Assembly (NCBI GenBank): GCA_037355855.1
Contig: CM074759.1
Span: 8,370,001 to 8,434,000 of the forward strand
From: Pseudo-nitzschia pungens
Taxonomy: Eukaryota; Bacillariophyta; Bacillariophyceae; Bacillariales; Bacillariaceae
Direction: 5' to 3'
Length of the DNA stretch: 64,000 nt
The position numbers and the translations under genes are program-made. The first letter of the stretch is position 1. The number at the start of each line of letters is the position of its first letter. The notes beneath the pieces were generated by a model. It ran no database searches. It was given only the letters and a program-made list of their open reading frames with translations, and was not told where the DNA came from. Positions 51,068 through 60,430 of this stretch are shown here, in pieces.

Positions 51068-54033
51068 GGAGTTGCTGGCATGGATGGAATGGGAATATTT
51101 TTTTCACGAAGACACTGCCACATTGGTTTGTCTCTCCAAGTTTTTGCTGCACACTTTTTTTTCTTGTAAACAAGAGCTCTGCCTCCAAACCCTGAGAGAT
51201 ATGGTTGCAACTGCTGTGTAGGATTTGGTTTGCGTTTCTTCTTGTTTTTGTCTGCAGTTAGTTGTTGAGGTTCAACAACACGTCTACCTTCAAGCTTAAA
51301 CATCATGTCCATCGCCTGTTCCTGCACTGCTGTCCCTAAGTAGTCAATTGTAGACTCCAACGGAATATCCCCTCTTAATTGCTCAAGTTGATGAGGGGTA
51401 CATGAAATAAAAACAAGTTCCATTGCTGAGTAGTACTTGTTTTTGTCTCCCTTAACAAAAGGCAAACTCAAACTGTCAGGCATAAATGTCCCATTTGATT
51501 GAACATGATTCCGGATGGGTTTCCTCGTTGATTCAAATAGCAACTTGATACACTCCTTGATTGTCACCCGCTTAAAATCTTGCCTGGCAATTGGATTAGA
51601 TCGTAGAAGATCCCGGGCATCTGTGACTGGAGTGTCAAGTACTTGAACAGCATTGACAGTTGGACCACCAATTGAATCACTGGTTGGTTTCTGAATGGTC
51701 AATTCTGCAACAACAGTGGTATCACGTTGTTTTCTCTTTCTTGGTGGTGAAGCTGGTGGGGATGCTGTAGCAAGCATGTATCTGAGCCTCTTATTTTCTT
51801 CCATGAGCTTTTCATTTAGGTGGACAAGTTTTTCATTTTGATCCAGTACAAGATCAACACGTGACATCATCCGATCAATTTTGTTATCAATGTGTTGTAC
51901 AAACTGCATATTCTCACGCACATTATGTTTCAACACAGAAATGCTGCTGTTTATGTGGTTCATTGAGTCAACCATTTCCACAGCAGCTGCAGATTCCATC
52001 ACCTTTGGTGGCTCATTGGCAAGAACAAAAGCAGCAGTTAAACTTGAAGACCATTTCCAGAGCATTGTCAAATTCAAGTTGCTGTCAGATCTGAAAATGG
52101 TTTCCAACTTGTGTACAACTGGGTCCTGTGCACCAAACTCTTCAATCATGCTGTTGTATGACATGACAACAGAAGCTGTCATTATTTCCAACACCTTGAA
52201 AAGCCTCCCAGATGGCAGAAATTCAGGTAGATTGCTTGGCAGAAATTCTGATACAAGTCTTGAAATAACAGCCATTCCTGGGTAATCTTCTTGTGGCAGC
52301 AAGTTGAAAGTTACTGGCGTTGGAACAACTTTGCACAGTTCATAATCATTCAATGCCATGGCAGCAGGCAGTGACAGACCAATCCCTGTGTTGCAAACAT
52401 ATGTTTCAAAGTGATTGCCAAACAGTTTATGCCCTGACCTGGCACAGGCGTTTGAAGTATTGAGCCCACTGTAATTGGATAAGACAGTGATGCCTCCACG
52501 TCTCCACATTTTTGAAGTGTAGGTTGCCTTCACATCAGCTGGCATGTTGACAGGAAGGTGTTTCTTTGCTTGTGTACTCATCAGTCTTGCAACGGAAGCA
52601 TCTTCAATCTTGTGCAAATTCAGCCACACAAAGTCACAATTCACCCCAGAACCTCTGTTCAGAATGGTGTGATCAACAGCAAATGCACAAGCCATAGCAT
52701 GGTACCAACAGACATGAAACTTGGAAGGGTCTGAGTAATTGACCATTGGCATGGCATAGAAATTTCCTGTCTTCAGCTCAACCCAACTTGTATCTGTTAC
52801 ATGGAATCTTCTGTCAAAATTAAAGAATGAAAACCTCTGCCATTTCACTTCACCCCCTCGGCTCACAGCAAAAGCACTGGTCAGCAGCTGTGCCCTTAGT
52901 TCATAGTTGCGACATCCAATCAGCTTGGCATTCTTCATCAAGCTCCGAGATATATGAAACATATCGGCCTTGTCCAGGTAATCCATTTCTCCAAGCCTGT
53001 ATCGTGTAAGCAATGGCTTGTTCACAATGTACAATGTTGCGCACTTGGGATCAAACTCATCTTCAACTCCTTTCAACTTTTCGTTGTTGTATCCCTTTTT
53101 GAGGTTTGCCTTTACTTCCAACCACCATCCCTGGGTGTCTTTGACTCCTGCAAGCTTGGGGTGGTCTGGGAAACTGCTCTGAAGGATTTGGAACAGTGGT
53201 TCAAGATACTTTAAAACGCTGCTGTATCCAAGTCGTTCTCCTTTTGGTTGATTCCAACCATCTTCTTTCCACCAACCTTTGGGAATTCGTTTGGACGTCA
53301 ATCTGCGACAATGGTCAGTCATAATGTATATGACATTGTCATTTGCAATATCGTCATACGTTAAATCTTCGAAGTTTTTGACTCGGTCTCCATTCCCTGT
53401 GATTTCTTTCAACTGGTTGTAGAGTTTGATGCCTGTGCCGTCATGGTTTTTCTTGTGTAGGAGGTCCCTGCTACAGAGGCTGGCGATGGTGCCCATGGTT
53501 CCAGCGTTTTGATCAGCGTTTCCATTGTTTGCAGCGTTCTGATGGTTGTTTGCAACGCTTTGATCGCTTGGAGCGTTTCGATTGCTTCGAGCGTTTCGAT
53601 TGCTTGGAGCGTTTCGATTGCTTGCAGCATTACGAAAACGATTTCTTGCCGAATAAGGGTTAAGGACAATTCGTCTGGCACTGCTGTTGTTTACGTTGTT
53701 GTTGTTGTTGTCAACGTCGACGTTGTTGGTGTTTGTGTTGTTGTTGTTGTTTGCGTTGTTTGCGTTGTTGTTGGTGTTGCTGTTTGCGTTGGTGCTGGTG
53801 TTCGCACTTGGGTTGCTGCCGTCTGTATTGCCGTAGCTGTCCGCATTGGTGTTTCTCCTGTTGCTGTTGCTGTTGTTATTTGCGATTGCGGCATTTGCAG
53901 CGTTTGCGGCGTTTGCGGCGTTCGCCGATGCGTTTGCTGTGTTTCTTTCGTTCGTTGCAATGATGCTGTTGCTGGTGTTGCGGCGGCTTGTTTGGTCACG
54001 ACTGCGTCGATCCATGTTGAAAACACTAAACAT
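51055..54033 (-). CDS. Crypton-type tyrosine recombinase, C-terminus replaced by an LTR insertion
   Basis: About 992 aa from the ATG at 54033 (54015 is an alternative; the open frame reaches a GTG at 54234, but that extension is hydrophobic and unlikely). Residues 1-170 are N/A/S/R low complexity. A DNA-binding-like region follows (KLYNQLKEITG, SSVLKYLEPLFQILQSSFPD). The catalytic domain has the first Arg in FAVSRGGEVKW (about R392), a K-x-x-R box in TSKMWRRGGITVL (about K508 and R511), GHK at about H535 and the nucleophile Tyr at about Y545 in NHFETYV. This is the R...[HK]xxR...H...Y order of Crypton/YR transposases, which integrate by strand exchange through Holliday junctions. A coiled coil (LDQNEKLVHLNEKLMEENKR) and a basic PPRKRKQRD nuclear signal follow. 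The last native codon pair before the insert is T-P. The frame then reads into the LTR and stops after three foreign residues. Confidence 0.75.
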   Translation of the reverse strand: MFSVFNMDRRSRDQTSRRNTSNSIIATNERNTANASANAANAANAANAAIANNNSNSNRRNTNADSYGNTDGSNPSANTSTNANSNTNNNANNANNNNNTNTNNVDVDNNNNNVNNSSARRIVLNPYSARNRFRNAASNRNAPSNRNARSNRNAPSDQSVANNHQNAANNGNADQNAGTMGTIASLCSRDLLHKKNHDGTGIKLYNQLKEITGNGDRVKNFEDLTYDDIANDNVIYIMTDHCRRLTSKRIPKGWWKEDGWNQPKGERLGYSSVLKYLEPLFQILQSSFPDHPKLAGVKDTQGWWLEVKANLKKGYNNEKLKGVEDEFDPKCATLYIVNKPLLTRYRLGEMDYLDKADMFHISRSLMKNAKLIGCRNYELRAQLLTSAFAVSRGGEVKWQRFSFFNFDRRFHVTDTSWVELKTGNFYAMPMVNYSDPSKFHVCWYHAMACAFAVDHTILNRGSGVNCDFVWLNLHKIEDASVARLMSTQAKKHLPVNMPADVKATYTSKMWRRGGITVLSNYSGLNTSNACARSGHKLFGNHFETYVCNTGIGLSLPAAMALNDYELCKVVPTPVTFNLLPQEDYPGMAVISRLVSEFLPSNLPEFLPSGRLFKVLEIMTASVVMSYNSMIEEFGAQDPVVHKLETIFRSDSNLNLTMLWKWSSSLTAAFVLANEPPKVMESAAAVEMVDSMNHINSSISVLKHNVRENMQFVQHIDNKIDRMMSRVDLVLDQNEKLVHLNEKLMEENKRLRYMLATASPPASPPRKRKQRDTTVVAELTIQKPTSDSIGGPTVNAVQVLDTPVTDARDLLRSNPIARQDFKRVTIKECIKLLFESTRKPIRNHVQSNGTFMPDSLSLPFVKGDKNKYYSAMELVFISCTPHQLEQLRGDIPLESTIDYLGTAVQEQAMDMMFKLEGRRVVEPQQLTADKNKKKRKPNPTQQLQPYLSGFGGRALVYKKKKCAAKTWRDKPMWQCLREKNIPIPSMPATPVKM
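51068..51072. repeat. Target-site duplication GGAGT, right copy
   Basis: The second copy of the 5-bp duplication flanking the LTR element. Fusing the DNA left of 46835 to the DNA right of 51072 gives one continuous recombinase frame. Confidence 0.9.
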
Positions 54034-54852
54034 GGTGTTCAATAAGCGGCGTCGTTGATAACCACTGCTGTTGAACGCGTTGAATGTGAGACGAAATGTG
54101 AGAAAGAAGTGATACGAAAGAATCGAACGAAAATCGTTCGATATTGCCAAGCAATACAGCAGAAAACTGAACATAGAGAGTACAAAATGAACAGCCGAAT
54201 GCAGGAGAGGTGCAATGTGGTGGATGCTACTCACTGAAATTGGATGTGGTTTGCAAAGAAGCGTTTATTTTAATTACAACAAGACGTCGACGTTTTGTGT
54301 TTTTCTTTGATTGTATCTTCGAACTTGTGTTTTCTTTCGATCGGATCATTGCTGCTGTCTTAAGGTTCGTGTCTTAGAGTTTTTTTAAGACTTGTGTATG
54401 CTGGGGGCGAACGGGAACCACGTCACGCACCGACTGAATGACAGACGGTGTGAATGTTCGTTTTCACGGTATGTATTTGTGAAAACGTGATCTTTTGTTG
54501 CGGTATGTACGTAATTTACTTCGCAGCCGATGTTCGATCCATTTGTTTTGACTTACTCGACTCATACGTTTGTCAATCAACGTGTTGTTACAAAGGAACC
54601 TTATTTTTTTTATCTCTCATCAATCACCAAGTATTACCTTACGAGAACGAGTACGTACGAACGGTAAGTACGAACCATAATTTTTTTTCCCGCGTGAAAT
54701 TTACTGATGCATGTGTTGATTGACGATCGACGAGCATTGGATGTTGCAGAAGTCGGAATCATCATTCGAAGAGGGCATTCCATTCATCCAGTGTTTCATC
54801 CACACCGACTGTGTGCAAAGAAACGGAGCGCAACGCAACGCAACGCAACGGA
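54034..54852. other. Right flank of the compound element and upstream region of the MFS gene
   Basis: No gene is called here. GTCTTA...TAAGAC (about 54356-54390) and CGAAC...GTTCG with CACCG...CGGTG (about 54407-54460) form small stem-loops. TTTTCACGG and GTGAAAACGTGAT near 54463-54490 resemble GTGAAAACGGGAT at about 45066 on the far left, which could be a weak sign of related ends. An AACGCAACGC run lies just before the MFS start. Confidence 0.45.
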
Positions 54853-56676
54853 ATGCGACGCGACACAACAATGGGTGATCGGGATACGGCAAAAGCGACC
54901 CACACGAGAAACGTCCGCCGGAGACTGCAGGCATTCCGGGAAATTATGATCGTCGCGACGCTGGCGGCTGCTATTGGTGTCATCGCCACTCTCTCCGGCT
55001 GCGACGCCTGGAGCTTCCAGAAGGGTCGTTCGCAGCAGCAAACAACGGCAACGGCAACGATGACGAGAACAAGAACAAGAACAAGAACAAGAACAAGAAC
55101 AAGAACAAGACCCAACCCTTTCCGCAAGAAACGCGGAGCACGGATTTCATTCCCGGGGGCCGTGGTCCAAACTACGCGTACAAGTACCGCAAGGAGCGCA
55201 ACCTCCACGGATTCCGATTCGGGCAATAGCAGCAGCAGCAACAACACCACCAACAACAACAAGAAGAAGACGAGCGACCGCTCCCGCCGCAATGGCATGG
55301 CCATCGCCCTGGTACTGGCCAATTTCTCCGTCATGGGCGCCAAGTGCGCCCTCCCGAGCGTCATGGCGGCGCTGCTGGTGCCGGGCAAGGGACTCTCCTT
55401 TTCGTCGTCCGTCACGGGCGCCACCCCACAGCAGCGCTTTGCCCGCCTCCTGGGCTGCTCGACGCTCGCGGTGGCCCTCGGCAAGCTCCTGCTGGGACCG
55501 GTGATCGACGCGGTGGGTGGGATTGTCGCGCTCGAGTCCGCACTGGGACTGCTGGCGGCGCTGCTGGCGACGATTGCCACCCACGATAGCTTTGCCGTGT
55601 TTGCGGCCTGCTGGATCCTGGTAGACTTTGTCTTTTCGTCGTGCTGGGCGGCGTGCATATCGGCGATCCAGCAGTCCTTTCCCAGCGGCGAGTGGGGGAC
55701 GCAGATTGGCAATCTGGCCACCGGGGCGCGGCTCGGGAACGCCGTGTCCTTTGGTCTCTTTGCAACCATTCTGTACCGGGTGGAACGACTGTCGGACACG
55801 ATCCAGCCCTGGAGGGTCGTCTTTGGGGTGTCGGCGCTCCTGCAGGTGATTCCGCTGGGGCTGCTGCTGCACTACGGGGGAAAGACCCTCGAGGGGGGCA
55901 AGCAACGAGGACCGGCACCAGCACCGGGACCGGCACGAGGATTGTGGTTGTCCACGAAATCAAAATCAAAACCAGCACCGACCACCGAAGCAAGAACCGC
56001 GCAACCGAAACCGCGCTGGAAGGAATCGATCGCGATCTTGAAGCGCGAGGCGACCACCCCCGAGTTTTGGCTCCACGGCCTGGCCCGGTCCTGCCTCATG
56101 GTCTTTGCCTCCTTTTTGCTCTTTGTCCCGACCCTCATGGCCAGGGTCTACGGCTGCTCCGGCGCGGTAGCGGCGCAGGTGGCTGCCGCCTATTCCCTCG
56201 GGTGCCTCTCGGCGGTGGTCGCCGGGTCGGGATTCTACTCGGGCCTCCCGTCGGCGCGGTCCAAAATCGCGGCGCTGGTCGGGTTGCTGGCCCTGGCGGC
56301 GTCCGCCTCCGGACTCCAGCTGGCCCACGTTTCGTCTCTCCTGAGCCTGTCCCCGGCCTTTGCCACCGCCACCATGGTGGTGTGGGGCTTTGCCTTTGCG
56401 GTCCCCTTTTACCTGCCGAGTTCTCTGTACGCGCTGGCCCGCGGCGGCCGGGAGGGATCCGCCTCGATCGCCGATGGCTTTGACGTGGTCGGCTTTGGGC
56501 TGCTGGCGGGATTCAACGAGTTTGTGGCGTCCATTTCCGGGACGGATCCGGCGGAGTGGATCGGTTGCTTCGCCATTACCACGGCATGTGCGCTGGTGGC
56601 CATGGTGGCGCAGTCGCTCGCCGTGGCCCTCGAGGCCGGGCGCAGCGGCAGCAGCAGCACGGACACGACCGAGTGA
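54853..56676 (+). CDS. Major facilitator superfamily transporter
   Basis: About 607 aa from the ATG at 54853 (or 601 from 54871); a GTG at 54811 is not used. The N-terminus has a hydrophobic segment, IMIVATLAAAIGVIATLSG, followed by CDAWSFQKG, which could be a targeting signal with an F-containing motif. A T/R run and a Ser/Asn linker follow. The membrane core then has about 11-12 hydrophobic segments, including GMAIALVLANFSVMGAKCAL, AVALGKLLLGPVIDAVGG and YLPSSLYALARG. The loop GKLLLGPVIDAVGG between TM2 and TM3 matches the MFS GxLaDrfGrr-type motif in a divergent form. A long cytosolic loop (about residues 345-395) separates the two halves. It resembles organic-anion or sugar-phosphate MFS carriers, but the substrate cannot be inferred. 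It ends in a Ser/Thr tail. Confidence 0.8.
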   Translation: MRRDTTMGDRDTAKATHTRNVRRRLQAFREIMIVATLAAAIGVIATLSGCDAWSFQKGRSQQQTTATATMTRTRTRTRTRTRTRTRPNPFRKKRGARISFPGAVVQTTRTSTARSATSTDSDSGNSSSSNNTTNNNKKKTSDRSRRNGMAIALVLANFSVMGAKCALPSVMAALLVPGKGLSFSSSVTGATPQQRFARLLGCSTLAVALGKLLLGPVIDAVGGIVALESALGLLAALLATIATHDSFAVFAACWILVDFVFSSCWAACISAIQQSFPSGEWGTQIGNLATGARLGNAVSFGLFATILYRVERLSDTIQPWRVVFGVSALLQVIPLGLLLHYGGKTLEGGKQRGPAPAPGPARGLWLSTKSKSKPAPTTEARTAQPKPRWKESIAILKREATTPEFWLHGLARSCLMVFASFLLFVPTLMARVYGCSGAVAAQVAAAYSLGCLSAVVAGSGFYSGLPSARSKIAALVGLLALAASASGLQLAHVSSLLSLSPAFATATMVVWGFAFAVPFYLPSSLYALARGGREGSASIADGFDVVGFGLLAGFNEFVASISGTDPAEWIGCFAITTACALVAMVAQSLAVALEAGRSGSSSTDTTE

Positions 56677-57790
56677 GTGAGTGAGTGAGCACCGCGAGGG
56701 ACCATTTGGGGGTTTGTTAGCATTGCTGCATCGATTGCTTCGTGCGAATTGCTTCGAGGCGTTGGGGTCGAGCACTGCGGGGAAAGCAATCGGACAGAGA
56801 CAGCGGTTGCTCCTCCGCTCCGATCCAAAACCGCACCAAACTCCGAAACCTCTTCGGTCCGGTCACGGACCTCGACGATCCAACGCCTGTGTCGACCCCC
56901 GCGGCGCGGTGCAACGGAATGCGTGATCCGCTTGCGATTGCCTTTCGGAGGAAAAGAAAACCGTGCTTCGGTAGAAGCAAGTGAGTCGAGCTATTCTGAC
57001 ACCCAGAGTACGCAAACTTCTGCTAATGGATGCAACGCACGAACCATACTCCAATCGCTATTGCGGTGACCGATATAGTTTTCCAATTTTAACAGCAGTG
57101 TGTTTCAAAATTTAATGCGTGTTTCAACAAAGTAGTACACACACATGGTACGAGCAGTGTCGACGAGCATTGCCGACCGTGTGGGAGTTGATGCCTTGCT
57201 GCCTCTGTGCGATGCTCGGAGAGTTCCACCACCACCCTTGCTCAACGAAAATAATTGGTTGAAGTGTGACCTGTTGAGCGAGTGAAATAGATCGTCACCG
57301 ATTGTAGATTCATATCTTTTGAATCAATCGCAAAACTGGATCGCTACAGACAATCGGTCAATGAAACTGCAACATGCGCATTTCGTAGAACGAATATCTT
57401 GTGATTATGTTCCGCATGTGCTGGAGTCTCGAAGTAGAACACGTATACGGTCAATGTTCTTCGCGTCGTCTCGATGAGTCGCAAAGTCTGTGAAAATTTA
57501 CTGTGAATCAATGATTCACACAAAAGGGGGCAAAGGCAGGTAACTGTGTGGTGTGTTATGGTTTTCGTAGTCTATTTTAAGAGTTGGTTAGCGCTTTGCT
57601 ACTCGCGCATTCCGCGTGTATGTGATTGTTCTTTCCCTTGGTACAGTACATAGGAGAGAGGATGAATTGTAAATGAGAGGTGCTTGTGTTTGTGCGATGC
57701 CTTTTTTCTGTTTCAATTTCGATTCTGTGGATCTTTCCAGAGATTGCAGTGCTGATAATTCAGTGGAACGCTTTGGTAACGAATGCTTGT
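56677..57790. other. Intergenic, nothing recognised
   Basis: Between the convergent MFS and flavoprotein genes. GAGTGAGTGAGTGA follows the MFS stop codon. Open frames at 56681-57069 are short and lie in all frames. AT content rises after 57060. Confidence 0.45.
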
Positions 57791-59128
57791 TTATTTGTGA
57801 ACCCAATCGACCTTGATGACCTTTCGTCCCTTGAGGAACTTTTCGATACTCATAGCGGCAACGCATCCGTCGGAAGCTGCGACCACGACCTGCTTGAATG
57901 GTGTGTTTCGAATGTCCCCAATGGCGAAAACTCCCTTGTGGGAAGTCGATTCCATCGAGTCGTCCGTGACAACTCCTCCGGACTCGTCAAGGGCAATCCC
58001 GGTACCGCCCAAAAAGTCCGTGATGGGCTTGGAGCCGCCACCTGCTCCATAGATGAAGGCACCCTCTACGGGGATGCTAATCTCGTCCGCGGCTTCCACA
58101 GGTAGTATGCGAACTCCCGTCACGCCGGAAACGTCTCCCTCGACCTCGCGGAGGCGGGCCTTGTTGTGGTGTTTGACGTTGGGTTTGTCCAGCAGATCAC
58201 GCAAACTGGACTGGTCAAAGAGCGAGTTCGTTTCCGCATTGGTGGCGGTGCCGTCTTCGAGTCTTTCTAGGTAACCCTTGATGTCCGTGGGAGTAATCCA
58301 GTGCACAGTGGAAGCAAATTTCGTCAAAAACATGGCTTCCTCAACGGCTTCTCCCGTTGCCCCATAGACGGCCACCTCGCTCCCGCGGTAAAAGGCCCCA
58401 TCGCAGGTAGCGCAGTAGCTGACTCCCTGACCCAGATATTTCTCTTCTCCCGGCAAATAAGGCATGGAGCGACCCATGGCACCGGTAGCCAACACAAGGG
58501 ATCGGGCTTTCACCGTGTAATCGGGGCAGTAAACGACTTTGTTGTAGGGATTCTCATCACCTCCGTCTTGAATCTCAATCATAAAGACCTGGGCCCGATC
58601 GCAGATCCTCGTTCCGTATTCAATAGCCTGCTTTTTCATTTGCTGGAGGAGTTCGAGACCCGACATGGATCGATCGACACCAGGGTAGTTGGCAATGTGC
58701 GACGTGACTGCCAGGGCCCCAACAGCCTCGTTCTTATCTAGGATTACGGTACTCAAGTCGGCACGACTGGTATAAAGAGCGCAGGTACATCCTGCTGGTC
58801 CCCCTCCGATGATGGCGACATCGCATTCAATTGTTTCCATTTCTTTCACATCCGCTGGAGGCCCCTGCAGCCAACTCATATCGTCGTCGTCCTCATCCGA
58901 CATGCGCAGCACGAGGTTGCTGCGTCTAAAAGCCGTTGATCGAGTCGCACTCGCTGTGCTCCGTCTGCTCGACATTTGCCGTATTATAGTCTGCGTACTG
59001 GTTGATGGTAGTACAAATGAAGAGACCATCGCTATGTCCAAGGTCTGATGCAGCATCGTGCACACCAATCCCACAGCGAGCAAGAACATCGTGCTGCTGG
59101 TGTGTTTCTGGATGCGCGAACTTGTCAT
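57791..59128 (-). CDS. Plastid-type thioredoxin-reductase-like flavoprotein lacking the NADPH 2'-phosphate motif
   Basis: A 445-aa protein of the low-molecular-weight thioredoxin reductase fold. An N-terminal extension of about 95 residues has a hydrophobic signal (FLLAVGLVCTMLHQ) and then VSSFVLPSTS, compatible with plastid import. The FAD loop is IIGGGPAG (about 106-113), the redox pair is CATC (C239 and C242) and the second FAD motif is GVFAIGDIRNTPFKQ (about 399-413). In the nucleotide-binding insert the glycine motif reads AVYGATGEAVEEA instead of the usual VxGGGDSAxEEA. The HRRxxxR motif that binds NADPH in E. coli TrxR is replaced by HWITPTDIKG. It therefore resembles the ferredoxin-linked or 'deeply rooted' TrxR-like enzymes of bacteria and cyanobacteria more than a classic NTR. 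It may reduce plastid disulphides with another electron donor. The first ATG (59128) is used. Confidence 0.85.
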   Translation of the reverse strand: MTSSRIQKHTSSTMFLLAVGLVCTMLHQTLDIAMVSSFVLPSTSTQTIIRQMSSRRSTASATRSTAFRRSNLVLRMSDEDDDDMSWLQGPPADVKEMETIECDVAIIGGGPAGCTCALYTSRADLSTVILDKNEAVGALAVTSHIANYPGVDRSMSGLELLQQMKKQAIEYGTRICDRAQVFMIEIQDGGDENPYNKVVYCPDYTVKARSLVLATGAMGRSMPYLPGEEKYLGQGVSYCATCDGAFYRGSEVAVYGATGEAVEEAMFLTKFASTVHWITPTDIKGYLERLEDGTATNAETNSLFDQSSLRDLLDKPNVKHHNKARLREVEGDVSGVTGVRILPVEAADEISIPVEGAFIYGAGGGSKPITDFLGGTGIALDESGGVVTDDSMESTSHKGVFAIGDIRNTPFKQVVVAASDGCVAAMSIEKFLKGRKVIKVDWVHK

Positions 59129-60430
59129 GATTGCCCCTTTTTTGTTTGTATCTATCAAATAGGTGATTACGGAGTACGCTTAGCTGCAAAGGGGTCTACA
59201 CAACTTTCCTTTCACCGAACTCTATGTAATATCCTGGATCCGTCGATTGTCGAAATCCTCCGTTGTTGATCAACCCTAAACTGTACTATGTCGAACCACT
59301 ATCGATGAGGAAAAGTGCTCGAACAATCCTGCCTCTCAATGGTTGTGTTGTCCAATACAAATTGGGAAATAGTTACTCACAAACCGGTGTTTGGACTGGG
59401 ATAGTACAATACTTGACGAGTAGATCCAATATTCTCCGTGTGATACAGTGACATACAAACGTATTTGTAGGGCAAGTGATGAGAAGGGGGCTTGAGTTAC
59501 GAAGGTTTGAGAAGGATTGCGTCCGATGTGCAGAAACTGCATTCGTCATTCAGACTGTCAGCGAATCATGCCACAATCTTTTCAAATCCCTAACGGTTCG
59601 GCACAGTGTCATCCATAAAATACCAGTTCGTGAACGAGTTTCTACAGTACTAAAAGTACGAGTGCTTGCAAGATCGAGTACGTTAATTGGAGGCGGACGA
59701 GGAGTCAACGAAGTCAGGTGTCATGGAACAAGTCGTAAGTCGTACGTATGTAGATGTACTTAGTACTTGGGCATCTGGAGAAGATTCATGTGCATTATTG
59801 GTTCGTAAAGAAAATCGAATACGAGTTGTGCTATGTGAAAGTGAATCGAGGTCATCTACGGTTATTGTTAGTTCACATAGGGTATGTAGGTACCATAGGT
59901 TTTCGTTTTTAAAAAACCAGTGATGAATACAGTACTTTTTAATTAAAAATGCTGACGTCAGGCGTGAGACATGTGGAAAGCACGACCCCACCACACTTTT
60001 TGTTTTGTTCATGACTGAAAATTAGTGCACGAGGGACTTGTTCTGTACGGGTAATCCTACGTACGTACATACGATGCATGGTATACCGTACAGAGATATT
60101 GAGAACAGGTTCCTTGCCCCCAATACGATACCGGTACGTTTGTCGAATAGCCGTTGCTTTTGCCGTTGGGAGTGTTCTCTCGGAGGCAAGGCGGCCCGAA
60201 CATTAGCAGGTCAGGCGCTCACAAATCGTTCTTCGTCCTCCTTTGAACACCAGATTTCGGTTGGAATGATATCCCCGTTTTCGGTCGACTTCCAATCCTA
60301 ACGTTAAGTTCCGTCCTACCTTGGTTTGTTGGCATATCGTACAAACTTGGAATTGTGAATTTCTGCCATCCATATCCACACTATTCAAACTGCATTCAAT
60401 ACTCCCAGCTTACACCAAATAATTGCAAGA
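59129..60430. other. Intergenic, likely divergent promoters
   Basis: Upstream of both the minus-strand flavoprotein gene and the plus-strand Cys-rich protein. No coding signal was found. TACGTACGTACATACG words lie near 60058, and GTACGAGT/AGTACTT words occur around 59650-59765. Confidence 0.45.

Larger units (their letters stand above)
46093..54033. mobile_element. Compound element: recombinase + RusA DNA element carrying a nested LTR retroelement (minimal span)
   Basis: Minimal extent defined by its two convergent genes: RusA-like (+, 46093-46656) and Crypton-type tyrosine recombinase (-, 54033 to 51073, continuing after the insert at 46829 to 46718). Removing the 4,233-bp LTR element plus one target duplication leaves an element body of about 3.7 kb between the two start codons. 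The outer ends are not resolved. Crypton-type elements usually lack long terminal inverted repeats, so ends may be recognisable only by comparison with an empty site. Confidence 0.6.

Noticed and set aside
54034..54234. Upstream extension of the recombinase ORF
   Set aside because: It needs a GTG start or the ATG at 54174 and gives a hydrophobic leader that makes no sense for a nuclear recombinase.
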